From Acidobacteriota bacterium (GTDB taxonomy: Bacteria > Acidobacteriota > UBA6911 > JACQSX01): a stretch of DNA of 64,000 bases. The position numbers and the translations under genes were made by a program. The notes below the pieces were generated by a model. It was not told where the DNA came from. It did not search any database and saw only the letters and a list, made by a program, of their open reading frames with translations. How positions within the stretch are numbered: the stretch's first letter is position 1; the number at the start of each line of letters is the position of its first letter. Shown here in pieces: positions 52,771 to 60,503 of the stretch. The stretch lies in assembly GCA_016211105.1 (NCBI GenBank), contig JACQSX010000010.1:148913-212912 (forward strand), written 5' to 3'.

Positions 52771-53587
52771 CAGAACTGGTCTCTAACTCTTCTCTTGCCG
52801 CCGTGATCGGCAGTGAGGTATCGAGACAAGCCAGAAGTACATCTGGGATTTTCCGAAATCTCCCCACGATCCGTCTCGACAGATTTGCGGCCGCAACTCC
52901 AACAATAATGAGGGTAAGCGTTCTAATTGGCTCCGGCCAACTCTTTGGAGGAAACTTCACTAAATCTATTAGGAGGACACCAAAAAGAACTAAGGCAAGG
53001 ATCTGTAGTGGGAAGGCTGGGAGCCGGCTCTTGACCCTCGTGGGTCGACCAACACCGATAATTGAGCCGACAACCGTGACTGAATTCCGCTTCTCCGCTG
53101 TGTGAACAATTTCGATGACTCCACCATCACCCGGATTCAGGAAATCAAACGCGACTTCGACAGCTACTGTGTTTCCGAAAGGCTTATCTAAAATGTGGGC
53201 GCCAACTCTGAAGTCAGTCGCCCGATTGGTCGTCTTGAGCACTGAAGATTCAAGAATTGCTCCGTCACGGACATTAATCCGCAAATGATCGGAACGCACA
53301 AGAGCCGAATTCAGCAAGGGTTCAGAGCCAGCATTCCAAATAGCAACACGCGAAACGGTAAGCGTAGAAATCGGTATGCCCTTAAAAGAGATGTTAAGCT
53401 GAGGAATGCGGTCCCTGTAATTGGGCAACGTAAAACCGGCGGTGAAATACGTAAGTCGAAATGTCTTGCGGGACTTCACAGCAAGCCATACACCAACAGC
53501 GCTGAGAACGACACCGCCAATACTGAGCGTCATCGCGAGAAGCGGCTTTGTCGCGAGAGTGTGCAGCCAGTTGGTCAACCAATCCAC
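52748..53587 (-). CDS. Membrane protein with a beta-rich extracytoplasmic domain
   Basis: 279 residues. One N-terminal span (LLAMTLSIGGVVLSAVGVWL), a 150-residue beta-rich region (NISFKGIPISTLTVSRVAIW, AVEVAFDFLNPGDGGVIEIV), then two spans near the C-terminus (LQILALVLFGVLLIDLV, TLTLIIVGVAAANLS). The architecture resembles small sensor-like membrane proteins in defence islands, but no family is identified. Confidence 0.6.
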   Translation of the reverse strand: MDWLTNWLHTLATKPLLAMTLSIGGVVLSAVGVWLAVKSRKTFRLTYFTAGFTLPNYRDRIPQLNISFKGIPISTLTVSRVAIWNAGSEPLLNSALVRSDHLRINVRDGAILESSVLKTTNRATDFRVGAHILDKPFGNTVAVEVAFDFLNPGDGGVIEIVHTAEKRNSVTVVGSIIGVGRPTRVKSRLPAFPLQILALVLFGVLLIDLVKFPPKSWPEPIRTLTLIIVGVAAANLSRRIVGRFRKIPDVLLACLDTSLPITAAREELETSSVIDDSKA

Positions 53588-53685
53588 CGTTAGATGTTAG
53601 TGCACAAGATTGTGCAGGTCCAGCCTGAGGTGATAAGACCCTTTTTTTGTTTTGTGATACCCGCTACATGCCTCTCAGGGTGGTT

Positions 53686-54978
53686 CTACGAACCTGCGTC
53701 AACCAGATCGGCCATGAGTCCAGGTATAGCAAGTTTCCTGATTCGCTCGACACGGTCCGACAGCGCGGCGAGTTCCTGCTTCAGCTGTTGAATCTCTGTA
53801 TCCTTTGCCCTCTGCTCCTCCAAAATCACTTTTCTGTCGAGCTGGCGTTTGCACTGCTGGCAGAGAGTTTCGCCGAAACCAGCCAGTTTGTTGCAGAAGG
53901 CACAACGCTTTGTCGTGGGCATTTCGCTTGTGCTCGACGGAATGAGGCCTCGTTTTTCGAGTTCTCGACGGAAAGCGTCCTCCTGATTGCTCATGTCGTA
54001 GGTCTTGAGCTGTTTTGTGCTGGTCCAGCGGGCAGCGTGCTGGATCTCCATGTCGGTTTCTCCTCGCAGCCGGCGGATTGTGACTCCATTCCGCTTGAGG
54101 CTGTAGCAGGTTATGGGCTTGTTGATTCCGAGATCTTTGCACGCCTTCCGAATCATCTTGTTGATGTTGCTCGGCTTGAGCTGCCGGCACCGGTTTGTGT
54201 CGCCAACGTTAACAAACAGAAAGGCATCCTTCTCGTTTTTCAGCGGATGCACGTCGAGCCACTTCAGCAGGTACGGGTAGCTGTCGATGCACTGCAACAA
54301 CCCGACGCCTTCTTTTCCGTGTTCACTGATCAAGACCTTAGCGTATTCATCGAAAAGCTCGACATCATCGATTTTGACGTAAAGAAGCTCCTGCGGCCGT
54401 GCGAGGCTCTCAAGCGATAACGTCAGATACGCCTGAATCCTGGGGTCGCCGCTGAAATACGCCACAACGTTCTCAAATTCCGCGACGGTGAGCCTGTCCT
54501 GGCGCAATCTCTCGCGGCTCTTGTCGCTTCTTCCTGAGAGATGCCTGACAGCGTGAGGCACAATCGTTTCGTCGGGCCTGCCCTGAGAATCTCTCTCGGG
54601 AAACAGGATCTTGAAAATGTACTTTGTGTCCGCGACGAACGTCTCCTTGCTTTTCGGCGAACGATAGATTCCGTGCACAGCGCCCATCATCTCGTCGACA
54701 TCTCCTCGTGTGCAATCCGCCAAGTCTTTGAAAATCAAATGGCAAATCAGGCGCATGCTCTGGAGAGCCCGAATTCTTCGGATGAACGAGATGTCTTTTG
54801 CCTCGAAATGCGTGAACAGCGTTTTGAAATGCCGCAAGTTTCTCGGATTGCGGCAGAAATATTTTCCGACGGCACCTCTGCCGGTTCGCCGTCGGGCCGG
54901 TGCCGCCGCCTGCAGCACGAGCTCGGTCTTGAGCCGTTCATACCTGGCTTTACTTCCATAAATATCGTCCTCTGCCAT
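53686..54978 (-). CDS. Archaeal-type tyrosine recombinase with C-terminal zinc ribbon
   Basis: 430 residues. Catalytic region: Arg in SLESLARPQELLYVK, Lys in LISEHGKEGVGL, the box CYSLKRNGVTIRRLRG in place of HxLRH, then HAARWTSTKQLKTYDMS, with W in place of the usual GH and Tyr as nucleophile. The R-W-T-S-x5-Y arrangement followed by a zinc ribbon (CAFCNKLAGFGETLCQQC) and coiled coil (EIQQLKQELAALSDRVERIR) is the layout of archaeal virus and plasmid integrases. The role may be resolution of multimers or a second integration site. Confidence 0.8.
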   Translation of the reverse strand: MAEDDIYGSKARYERLKTELVLQAAAPARRRTGRGAVGKYFCRNPRNLRHFKTLFTHFEAKDISFIRRIRALQSMRLICHLIFKDLADCTRGDVDEMMGAVHGIYRSPKSKETFVADTKYIFKILFPERDSQGRPDETIVPHAVRHLSGRSDKSRERLRQDRLTVAEFENVVAYFSGDPRIQAYLTLSLESLARPQELLYVKIDDVELFDEYAKVLISEHGKEGVGLLQCIDSYPYLLKWLDVHPLKNEKDAFLFVNVGDTNRCRQLKPSNINKMIRKACKDLGINKPITCYSLKRNGVTIRRLRGETDMEIQHAARWTSTKQLKTYDMSNQEDAFRRELEKRGLIPSSTSEMPTTKRCAFCNKLAGFGETLCQQCKRQLDRKVILEEQRAKDTEIQQLKQELAALSDRVERIRKLAIPGLMADLVDAGS

Positions 54979-55161
54979 TCTTCACCTCAGAGAAAGGCGT
55001 GTTTTAAAGCCTTGTAGTGCGTCATGCATTCAACCAGAAGAGATATGCGGAAGGCATGCAACCGCCGGCTGATAGAATGTGACCCGTTATCGAAAGCCTT
55101 TCTCTGGGTGGGGAACGCGCCCCAGCTATAAATTCTTTTCGGTGGGCACAAGGCAAGGGTG

Positions 55162-55545
55162 CTAATACTCTGACTTGAGCATCATCACGCCGTCCACGTA
55201 ATAGAACTCAAAGCGTTTCAGCGGAAAATCCGTGTACGGGAGCCGCTGCTCGACGAGAACGGGCATGTTTGTGTCCTCAACCATCTGGACAAGGCCCGAT
55301 CTGTCGTCGTGCGCTTCGACTCTCCAAATTTGGAACGGCACCATTCTGAGTCTTGGCTGGTAGCTTCCCACGAGGTCAATCAGCCAGTAGGCGCCGGCTT
55401 TCTCCGCGAGATACTTGACTCCATCTGTGTAGAGGAGCCCTGTGAAGTGCTTGTACCATTTCTCGGTTCCGCAGAACATTCCAAGTTCGTCCTCAAGAGC
55501 CATTGGAGGCTCCCGGGACAATGCCGATTTATATGCATTGCGCAT
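55162..55545 (-). CDS. DUF6876-like protein
   Basis: 127 residues. GTEKWYKHFTGLLYTDGVKY, LAEKAGAYWLIDLVGSYQPR, MVPFQIWRVEAHDD, YTDFPLKRFEFYYVDGV and a terminal LKSEY fit the DUF6876 pattern I know from conjugative elements. No activity is known. Followed on its 5' side after 6 bp by another small gene, so a short operon. Confidence 0.7.
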   Translation of the reverse strand: MRNAYKSALSREPPMALEDELGMFCGTEKWYKHFTGLLYTDGVKYLAEKAGAYWLIDLVGSYQPRLRMVPFQIWRVEAHDDRSGLVQMVEDTNMPVLVEQRLPYTDFPLKRFEFYYVDGVMMLKSEY

Positions 55546-55551
55546 CCTGCC

Positions 55552-56010
55552 TCACCTGCCTCGGATTGGCCACGGCACCGAGGGGGCCAGGTGCCCCTCG
55601 ATTCGCGATCCGACGGTCGCCAATTGCTGATGCCTGCAATATTCCCCGTAGAAGGCGTAAACGTCTTTCCAGAATCGCTTCCACTTCCTTGGGTCTTTCT
55701 GCTGGTCCAGATACCGCCTGAAAATCAGCTTCGTCGCCAAGCCAAAAGCCACTTTTCTGTCCCGATTGTCGTCGGAACTATTTCCCATCCTCCTGTTCAG
55801 CAGCCTGAGCCGCTCGATAAACAGCGACGCTGCTTTTCTGTCGGGAATTCCCGACACATCCACCTTCAGCCCGGCATCTCTCGCCAGAGACGCGATGTAA
55901 ATTCTCTGGGCCTCTGTCGGCGGGCTCGCTTCGTCGGCGTGCAGGCCTCCCTGCCGATTTGCCGACTGCTTCAGTCCATTCATTTCTTTTCTCTCAACTT
56001 CTGTTTCCAT
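55552..56010 (-). CDS. Small hypothetical protein with DUF3072-like core
   Basis: 152 residues from ATG 56010 behind an aaggaggtaaa ribosome site. The middle reads SPPTEAQRIYIASLARDAGL and RKAASLFIERLRLLNRR, similar to short DUF3072-type helical motifs found in many element proteins. The C-terminal half is helical and basic. Function unknown. Confidence 0.6.
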   Translation of the reverse strand: METEVERKEMNGLKQSANRQGGLHADEASPPTEAQRIYIASLARDAGLKVDVSGIPDRKAASLFIERLRLLNRRMGNSSDDNRDRKVAFGLATKLIFRRYLDQQKDPRKWKRFWKDVYAFYGEYCRHQQLATVGSRIEGHLAPSVPWPIRGR

Positions 56011-56015
56011 TTTCT

Positions 56016-56192
56016 TTACCTCCTTGCTTTCCGCCAGCAGCCAACGCAAGCCCCGTAGCATGCCTCGCGGCATTTCCACGGTGACGGGCAGTCATCCATT
56101 TCCTGCTCCATCTCAACTTGCGAAAGCTTGCCAAAGCTGCAAGAGCCTTGTGACAAACTCTCCGTGCCACTGACCGAAATTATTTTTTTCAT
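56016..56192 (-). CDS. Cysteine-rich 58-residue peptide
   Basis: ATG 56192 (MKKIISVSGTESLSQGSCSF). The C-terminal half has six cysteines: QGSCSFGKL, DDCPSPWKCREACYGACVGC. The frame is open to 56381 but the upstream part looks non-coding. Stop is 5 bp before the next gene, so it is co-transcribed with the DUF3072-like gene. A metal-binding or disulfide-rich peptide; the family is unknown. Confidence 0.5.
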   Translation of the reverse strand: MKKIISVSGTESLSQGSCSFGKLSQVEMEQEMDDCPSPWKCREACYGACVGCWRKARR

Positions 56193-56423
56193 GGGCAGCC
56201 TCTTGGCTGGTTGCCCCTGCCGATAAAGTTTTAGAGAATCTTTGAGGCACACCACAAAATTCTCGACCCGAGAACAGCGGAGCGTCGTGAAGGGGAAAAC
56301 CTTACGAGGAGCGGCAACGAACCCATCCGAAAAGAAATAATTGAGGAAAAGTGAAGCACAGAGAGCCGAAGGCTCGTCCATTAGAAATCACTACAAAGTT
56401 TTTAAGTCACGTCAAATCCCCGT

Positions 56424-56452
56424 GGGGTGGGTGGGGTAGGTGGTGGGCGGGG
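56424..56452 (+). other. G-rich tract with G-quadruplex potential
   Basis: Five runs of three or four G separated by short loops (GGGG-T-GGG-T-GGGG ... GGG-C-GGGG). It lies in the divergent intergenic region upstream of the SIR2 operon and the Cys-rich peptide gene. Confidence 0.6.
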
Positions 56453-56584
56453 ACAGAATAACTTGTTCAAACTAAATTTCAGAGAGATCGTTTCGCTCTT
56501 TCTCGTCGTTGAAGAAATAAATTTCAAAAAGGCTCAGACAGAAAAATATGCTAACCTCATGCAAAGAAAATTCTGAGAGGAACT

Positions 56585-56845
56585 ATGGCCTTGCAAACAA
56601 AGCGTTTGTTGGAATTAGCCCTGAAAGCCCTTGAACTGGAAAGAGCAACAATCGAAAAAGAGATCGCATCAATCCGTGCGCAGCTTGGCAGCGGCAATAA
56701 GCGTTTAGCGACCAATCCACGTCGGGCGCGCCGGTCACGCCGGCGAGCCTTCACAGCAGACCAGAAAAGGGCTGCTTCGGCGAGGATGAAAAAGTACTGG
56801 CAGCAACGGAGAGCGGCTGCGAAGAAGGCCAAACCAAAAGCCTGA
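56585..56845 (+). CDS. Small basic protein, first gene of the SIR2 operon
   Basis: 86 residues. N-terminal helix pair (KRLLELALKALELERATIEK, EIASIRAQLGSGNK), then a very basic tail with AFTADQKRAASARMKKYWQQ and RRAAAKKAKPKA. This K-Y-W-x-x-R ending is common in short histone-like or H-NS-tail-like proteins in Acidobacteriota. It could bind DNA. 19 bp before the MBL gene. Confidence 0.65.
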   Translation: MALQTKRLLELALKALELERATIEKEIASIRAQLGSGNKRLATNPRRARRSRRRAFTADQKRAASARMKKYWQQRRAAAKKAKPKA

Positions 56846-56864
56846 TCGCGCCCGGTGAGGCGGC

Positions 56865-57803
56865 ATGCGAAGAGATGTTCTAATTGTTGTCGTCGGCATC
56901 TCATGGATATCTCTTGCCCTAGGCGATGCCCGGATCACATTTCTCGACGCGGGCCAAAGCGATTCCGCAGTCATTCAGATCAGCCAGCCTCATGGTGAGC
57001 CCTTCACAATTATTGTCGACGGAGGCGACGGAGACAGCGACCTTGAGGACAGCCTGCCGGGCCTGCTCACTGACGATCCTACGATAGAGCTCGTTGTGCT
57101 TTCTCATCCTCACAAGGATCACGTCGGAGCGTTGGATTGGCTCGCCGATTCTGACGTTTCCATTCAAGCTGTGTGGTGGACAGAGGAGACATTTTCAGAG
57201 GCGAATTACAAGCGCTTCAAGCAACGAATTGCGGCCAATGGAATTCCTGCTACGCGTCCTGAGGAGGACATCATTCAGTTTCCGGGATTTTCAAATTTTC
57301 GACTGCGTGTTTTCAATAATGGCCAAGAGTTTGCCGGCACAAGCGGAAAGAACATCAACAACGATTCGCTGGTTTTTCAGCTCATCTACCAGCCCAACGA
57401 CAATATCAGCATCACTGCCCTTTTCACCGGCGATATCGAGGAAGAACAGGGTGAGCTTCTCGTGTCTCAGTTCGGCGACGAGCTGAAATCAGACATTGTC
57501 AAGGTGCCCCACCACGGTTCGGAAGCACTGTTTGATGAGTTCCCTGCCAGAGTTGATGCGCGCTTTGCTTTTGTGTCGTCGAGCGGAACCCACGGAACAT
57601 TTAAGCACCCTCGAAAAGATGCGCTCGACCTCTATGCGCAGACGGCAGAGATTTTCTGCACCTGCGACTCCAAAAAGAAAAAAGTGAATTTCACCGCAAC
57701 AATCAGCGATGCCGGCGACATCTCCGTATTGCCGGCGCAGCCGTCGTATTTCGTATGGGCAAGACAGGCGAACGGCAAGCTGAAGAGAGTCGTCGTCAAT
57801 TGA
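56865..57803 (+). CDS. ComEC/Rec2-like MBL-fold hydrolase
   Basis: 312 residues. A hydrophobic N-terminus (VLIVVVGISWISLALGDAR) may be a signal peptide. The metallo-beta-lactamase core is clear: ITFLDAGQSDSAVIQI, FTIIVDGGDGDSDLEDSLPG, LVVLSHPHKDHVGALDWLAD (HxHxDH variant HPHKDH), ALFTGDIEEEQGELL and IVKVPHHGSEALFDEFPARV. These match the nuclease-like C-terminal module of ComEC and standalone relatives. It precedes the SIR2 gene by 4 bp. Might cleave nucleic acid or a signal nucleotide; if exported it would act outside the cytoplasm. Confidence 0.88.
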   Translation: MRRDVLIVVVGISWISLALGDARITFLDAGQSDSAVIQISQPHGEPFTIIVDGGDGDSDLEDSLPGLLTDDPTIELVVLSHPHKDHVGALDWLADSDVSIQAVWWTEETFSEANYKRFKQRIAANGIPATRPEEDIIQFPGFSNFRLRVFNNGQEFAGTSGKNINNDSLVFQLIYQPNDNISITALFTGDIEEEQGELLVSQFGDELKSDIVKVPHHGSEALFDEFPARVDARFAFVSSSGTHGTFKHPRKDALDLYAQTAEIFCTCDSKKKKVNFTATISDAGDISVLPAQPSYFVWARQANGKLKRVVVN

Positions 57804-57807
57804 AGCC

Positions 57808-58848
57808 ATGGCTGGAATTGAGATTTGCCCAGTTGTTCTGTTGACAGGCGCTGGGTTCACAAAGAACTTCGGCGGTTACGTCGCACGAGAAATGCTAACC
57901 GAGGTTAGGAATAAATCTTCCGCCTCTCTGCGAGCTTGGATTGATTCGCGCCCACCTGGCAATTTTGAGGCCCTCTACGACGAGGCCCTTGCAGCCCAAG
58001 ATCAAGAACTCGCCGAGGAAATGGGTTCTGCAGTTTTTGCCGCCTTCAAGGGAATGGACGACGAGATACGAAGCCGGATCCGCAATCGGTATAATTCCTC
58101 CGTCCGGCGACCGTCAGTCGTCTTTGGCGCATTCTTGTCCCAATTTGCTGGCGATCAGCACCGCAGCCGCGCGTTTTGGTTCACCACCAATCAGGATGTT
58201 TTCGTAGAACGTGGCTGGTCTTCAGGAAGCCGGCAGGTCAACATACACATTCCGGGCCTCCCCAATGCGCACTGGTTCAGTTCCAGTGCGGATTATGACT
58301 TGACGGGCAGGGAGCTCCTTCGCGTCCTCCCATCGTCTGAGGTGCCACACTTTGAGCTAGATGGAGGGAAGGATCCATTTGATGGTGTCTTCAACTTCGT
58401 CTATTTCAAGCTCCACGGATCGATAAACTGGCACAGCCATGACGGCCGCGAATCCCTGGTCGTCGGAACGAGGAAGAGTGAGCAGATCAAGGCCGAACCA
58501 CTGCTGAACCAGTATTTTGAAGGGTTTCGGTCAATCCTCTTCAGGCCAGGCATGAGACTTCTCATCGTTGGTTATGGTTTTGGTGACCCGCACATCAATG
58601 AGGTCCTTTGCAGGGCAATTAGCGAATTCGGGCTTACAGTGTTTGTTGCAAACAACACGGGATACAAAGGAGTGAAGATATTGCTGGATGAGGCTTTGCT
58701 TCCCGACGGAACATCGGCGGGGAGCACTATTTTGGCAGGAACCCGGTCTATTGTGTCCTACCCTATAACCGATCTCTATCACGACCAGTATGGGATCAGC
58801 GATATTGGCAAGACACTGCTCCACGATTTGCATATTCTCAACTATTGA
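57808..58848 (+). CDS. SIR2-like NADase-type protein
   Basis: 346 residues. SIR2-like NAD site: VVLLTGAGFTKNFGGYVARE (residues 9-28), WFTTNQDVFVERG (N and D at 128 and 130), FKLHGSINWHSHDG (catalytic-type His 203) and LIVGYGFGDPHINEVLCRAI (253-272). This is the SIR2_2-like form found in anti-phage systems such as Thoeris, DSR and SIR2-HerA, where it depletes NAD on infection. The operon partners here are an MBL-fold hydrolase and an XRE regulator, a combination I do not recognise as a named system. ATG overlaps the XRE start by 4 bp. Confidence 0.85.
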   Translation: MAGIEICPVVLLTGAGFTKNFGGYVAREMLTEVRNKSSASLRAWIDSRPPGNFEALYDEALAAQDQELAEEMGSAVFAAFKGMDDEIRSRIRNRYNSSVRRPSVVFGAFLSQFAGDQHRSRAFWFTTNQDVFVERGWSSGSRQVNIHIPGLPNAHWFSSSADYDLTGRELLRVLPSSEVPHFELDGGKDPFDGVFNFVYFKLHGSINWHSHDGRESLVVGTRKSEQIKAEPLLNQYFEGFRSILFRPGMRLLIVGYGFGDPHINEVLCRAISEFGLTVFVANNTGYKGVKILLDEALLPDGTSAGSTILAGTRSIVSYPITDLYHDQYGISDIGKTLLHDLHILNY

Positions 58849-59204
58849 TGAAAGGGCTCGGAGAACGCGTCCGTGAAATTCGCGAAGCGAAGGGGATGAC
58901 CCAACGCAACGTCGCAGATTCCATTGGCATCGATGATTACTACATCTCCCGTCTTGAAAACGGCCACATCAACCCGACTCTGCTGACGCTAGAGAAGGTG
59001 GCTGGCGCACTCGGAATTGCCATTCGGGATTTCTTTCCACCAGAGAAGCCAGAATTCAAGATTCCGGACGTAAAACTGAGCGGGGACCTGAAGAAGATTC
59101 AGAGGCTTTGGGAAAAACTTAGGCCGCAGCACAAGTGGCTGATGCTCCGATTTGTCGAGCTGACGTGGAAACTGGACAATCCGTCGGCGAGACCGAAAGC
59201 TTGA
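58845..59204 (+). CDS. XRE-family regulator of the SIR2 operon
   Basis: 119 residues, ATG overlapping the SIR2 stop. Helix-turn-helix RVREIREAKGMTQRNVADSI and DDYYISRLENGHINPTLLTL, then VAGALGIAIRDFFPP, typical of HipB/SinR-like proteins. The C-terminal helices (KKIQRLWEKLRPQHKWLMLR) may be a sensing domain. Probably represses the operon. Confidence 0.88.
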   Translation: MMKGLGERVREIREAKGMTQRNVADSIGIDDYYISRLENGHINPTLLTLEKVAGALGIAIRDFFPPEKPEFKIPDVKLSGDLKKIQRLWEKLRPQHKWLMLRFVELTWKLDNPSARPKA

Positions 59205-59250
59205 GCTGCTGCCAGCCTGGGCCTGGGGCATCGGCTTGAGCTTCGCACGT

Positions 59251-59619
59251 TCAACTGCTAGGCTCGTCTGCTCTTTCCACGAGCTCTCGCTTGAACTTGC
59301 CCACTGACGACACAAACCCCAGCACAAATTTCAGAGAGGCGCCGTTCAGGACCGAAATTTCCGCCCTGATCTTTTCACGCAGCGTTCCGTCCTCAGTTGC
59401 CTCTTCCTCCGGAAATTGAAACAGCTCCGCCAGCCCAATCTTAAACGCTTCTGAAATTTTGACGAGATTGTCGAGCGAGACGTTTCTCTCCCCGCGCTCA
59501 ATTCCGCCGACATAAGTGGGGTGAAGCTCTGCCTTTTCACCAAGCTTTTCCTGCGACCATCCAAGGTTTTTTCTGAACTCGCGCACCCTGGCACCAAGCC
59601 TGATACGGATATTCTGCAT
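59251..59619 (-). CDS. XRE-family regulator
   Basis: 122 residues. RVREFRKNLGWSQEKLGEKA and LHPTYVGGIERGERNVSLDN give the helix-turn-helix, with SEAFKIGLAELFQFPEEE following. Convergent with the regulator at 58845-59204 and divergent from the outer-membrane gene; the palindrome at 59701-59716 lies between and is its likely operator. Confidence 0.88.
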   Translation of the reverse strand: MQNIRIRLGARVREFRKNLGWSQEKLGEKAELHPTYVGGIERGERNVSLDNLVKISEAFKIGLAELFQFPEEEATEDGTLREKIRAEISVLNGASLKFVLGFVSSVGKFKRELVERADEPSS

Positions 59620-59693
59620 TGTTCACCTCTGCAGAATACGTTTAGGCTGTCAATAGCGTCGTGTTCCATAGACGTAAAGGAGTGTTTTTGATA

Positions 59694-59723
59694 TTGACTT
59701 AATACTTATACGTATTGTACATT
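59694..59723 (+). promoter_or_regulatory. Promoter with palindromic operator, rightward gene
   Basis: TTGACT at 59694-59699 and TACATT at 59718-59723 have an 18-bp spacer. The palindrome aatacttatacgtatt (59701-59716) fills the spacer, a repressor-site position. It would control the outer-membrane gene at 59802 through the divergent XRE protein. Confidence 0.55.
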
Positions 59724-59801
59724 GGCCGGGCTGATTTCACCGTGAACTCAGCTATCCGGCTTTAAATCAGTCATTTAAACGACTTAGGTTGGAGGCCTTC
59801 A

Positions 59802-60335
59802 ATGCGTAAAATCATTGTTTTCATCGTCTTCGCCTTTCCCCTTTGGAACGGGCTGCAGGCACAAACACGGGAAAAAGACGCCCTCATCGGTTACGGGTTT
59901 GGGGCGCCTGGCTCGACAACCGGTTCAGTCACAACGCTTCATATTGGAGGAGGTGCAGATTGGGTCAATAAGAAGGGCTGGGGCGTTGGCGCAGAGCTGG
60001 GCTATTTTGCCGCAACAGAAGCCATCGGCGAGGGCAGGGCAATATTCTCTGTCGATGCTGCCTACCACTTTCTGTCGTCGCAAACCGGGCAGAAAGCTGC
60101 GCCGTTCATAGCCGGCGGGTATTCCGCAATCATCGCTAAGGAATCACACGAAAAGACGGTCAATCTCGGCAATTTTGGAATCGGCGTCAATTACTGGTTC
60201 AGCGAGAAGCTCGGGCTCAGGGTTGAATTCAGAGACCATCTGCGAAACGACCTCGGGAAAACAAGCCACCTGTGGGGGATCAGAATTGGAGTGGGGTTTA
60301 GGGAGGTTTCGCCGGCAGGGAATCAGGGGCCTTGA
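59802..60335 (+). CDS. Outer-membrane beta-barrel protein
   Basis: 177 residues. Signal peptide (RKIIVFIVFAFPLWNGLQAQ) and eight or so amphipathic strands of the OmpA/OMP_b-brl type: TTLHIGGGADWVNKKGWGVG, AELGYFAATEAIGEGRAIFS, FGIGVNYWFSEKLGLRVEFR and GIRIGVGFREV at the end. Small outer-membrane barrels of this kind appear on elements, possibly for surface exclusion. Single gene with its own regulated promoter. Confidence 0.82.
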   Translation: MRKIIVFIVFAFPLWNGLQAQTREKDALIGYGFGAPGSTTGSVTTLHIGGGADWVNKKGWGVGAELGYFAATEAIGEGRAIFSVDAAYHFLSSQTGQKAAPFIAGGYSAIIAKESHEKTVNLGNFGIGVNYWFSEKLGLRVEFRDHLRNDLGKTSHLWGIRIGVGFREVSPAGNQGP

Positions 60336-60447
60336 CGAAGGGGGAACTTCGTCGAGCGGCTGGCTCGGCATCCCCACATTGAATTTTCTTTTGATTTTTC
60401 AGTAACTTCTGGTAAAGTCCTGCTTCGTTAAGGACCCAAGAAAAGTC

Positions 60448-60480
60448 AACTTGCCCTCGTCGGGCTGGAGCAAGTTTTTC
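60448..60480 (+). terminator. Terminator-like hairpin upstream of the lipase gene
   Basis: Stem aacttgc (60448-60454) and gcaagtt (60470-60476) with a 15-nt loop, followed by ttttc. It may terminate the outer-membrane gene transcript, or serve as a leader hairpin 24 nt before the lipase start. Confidence 0.45.
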
Positions 60481-60503
60481 TCATCATCCGAAGGAGTCTG
60501 ACC

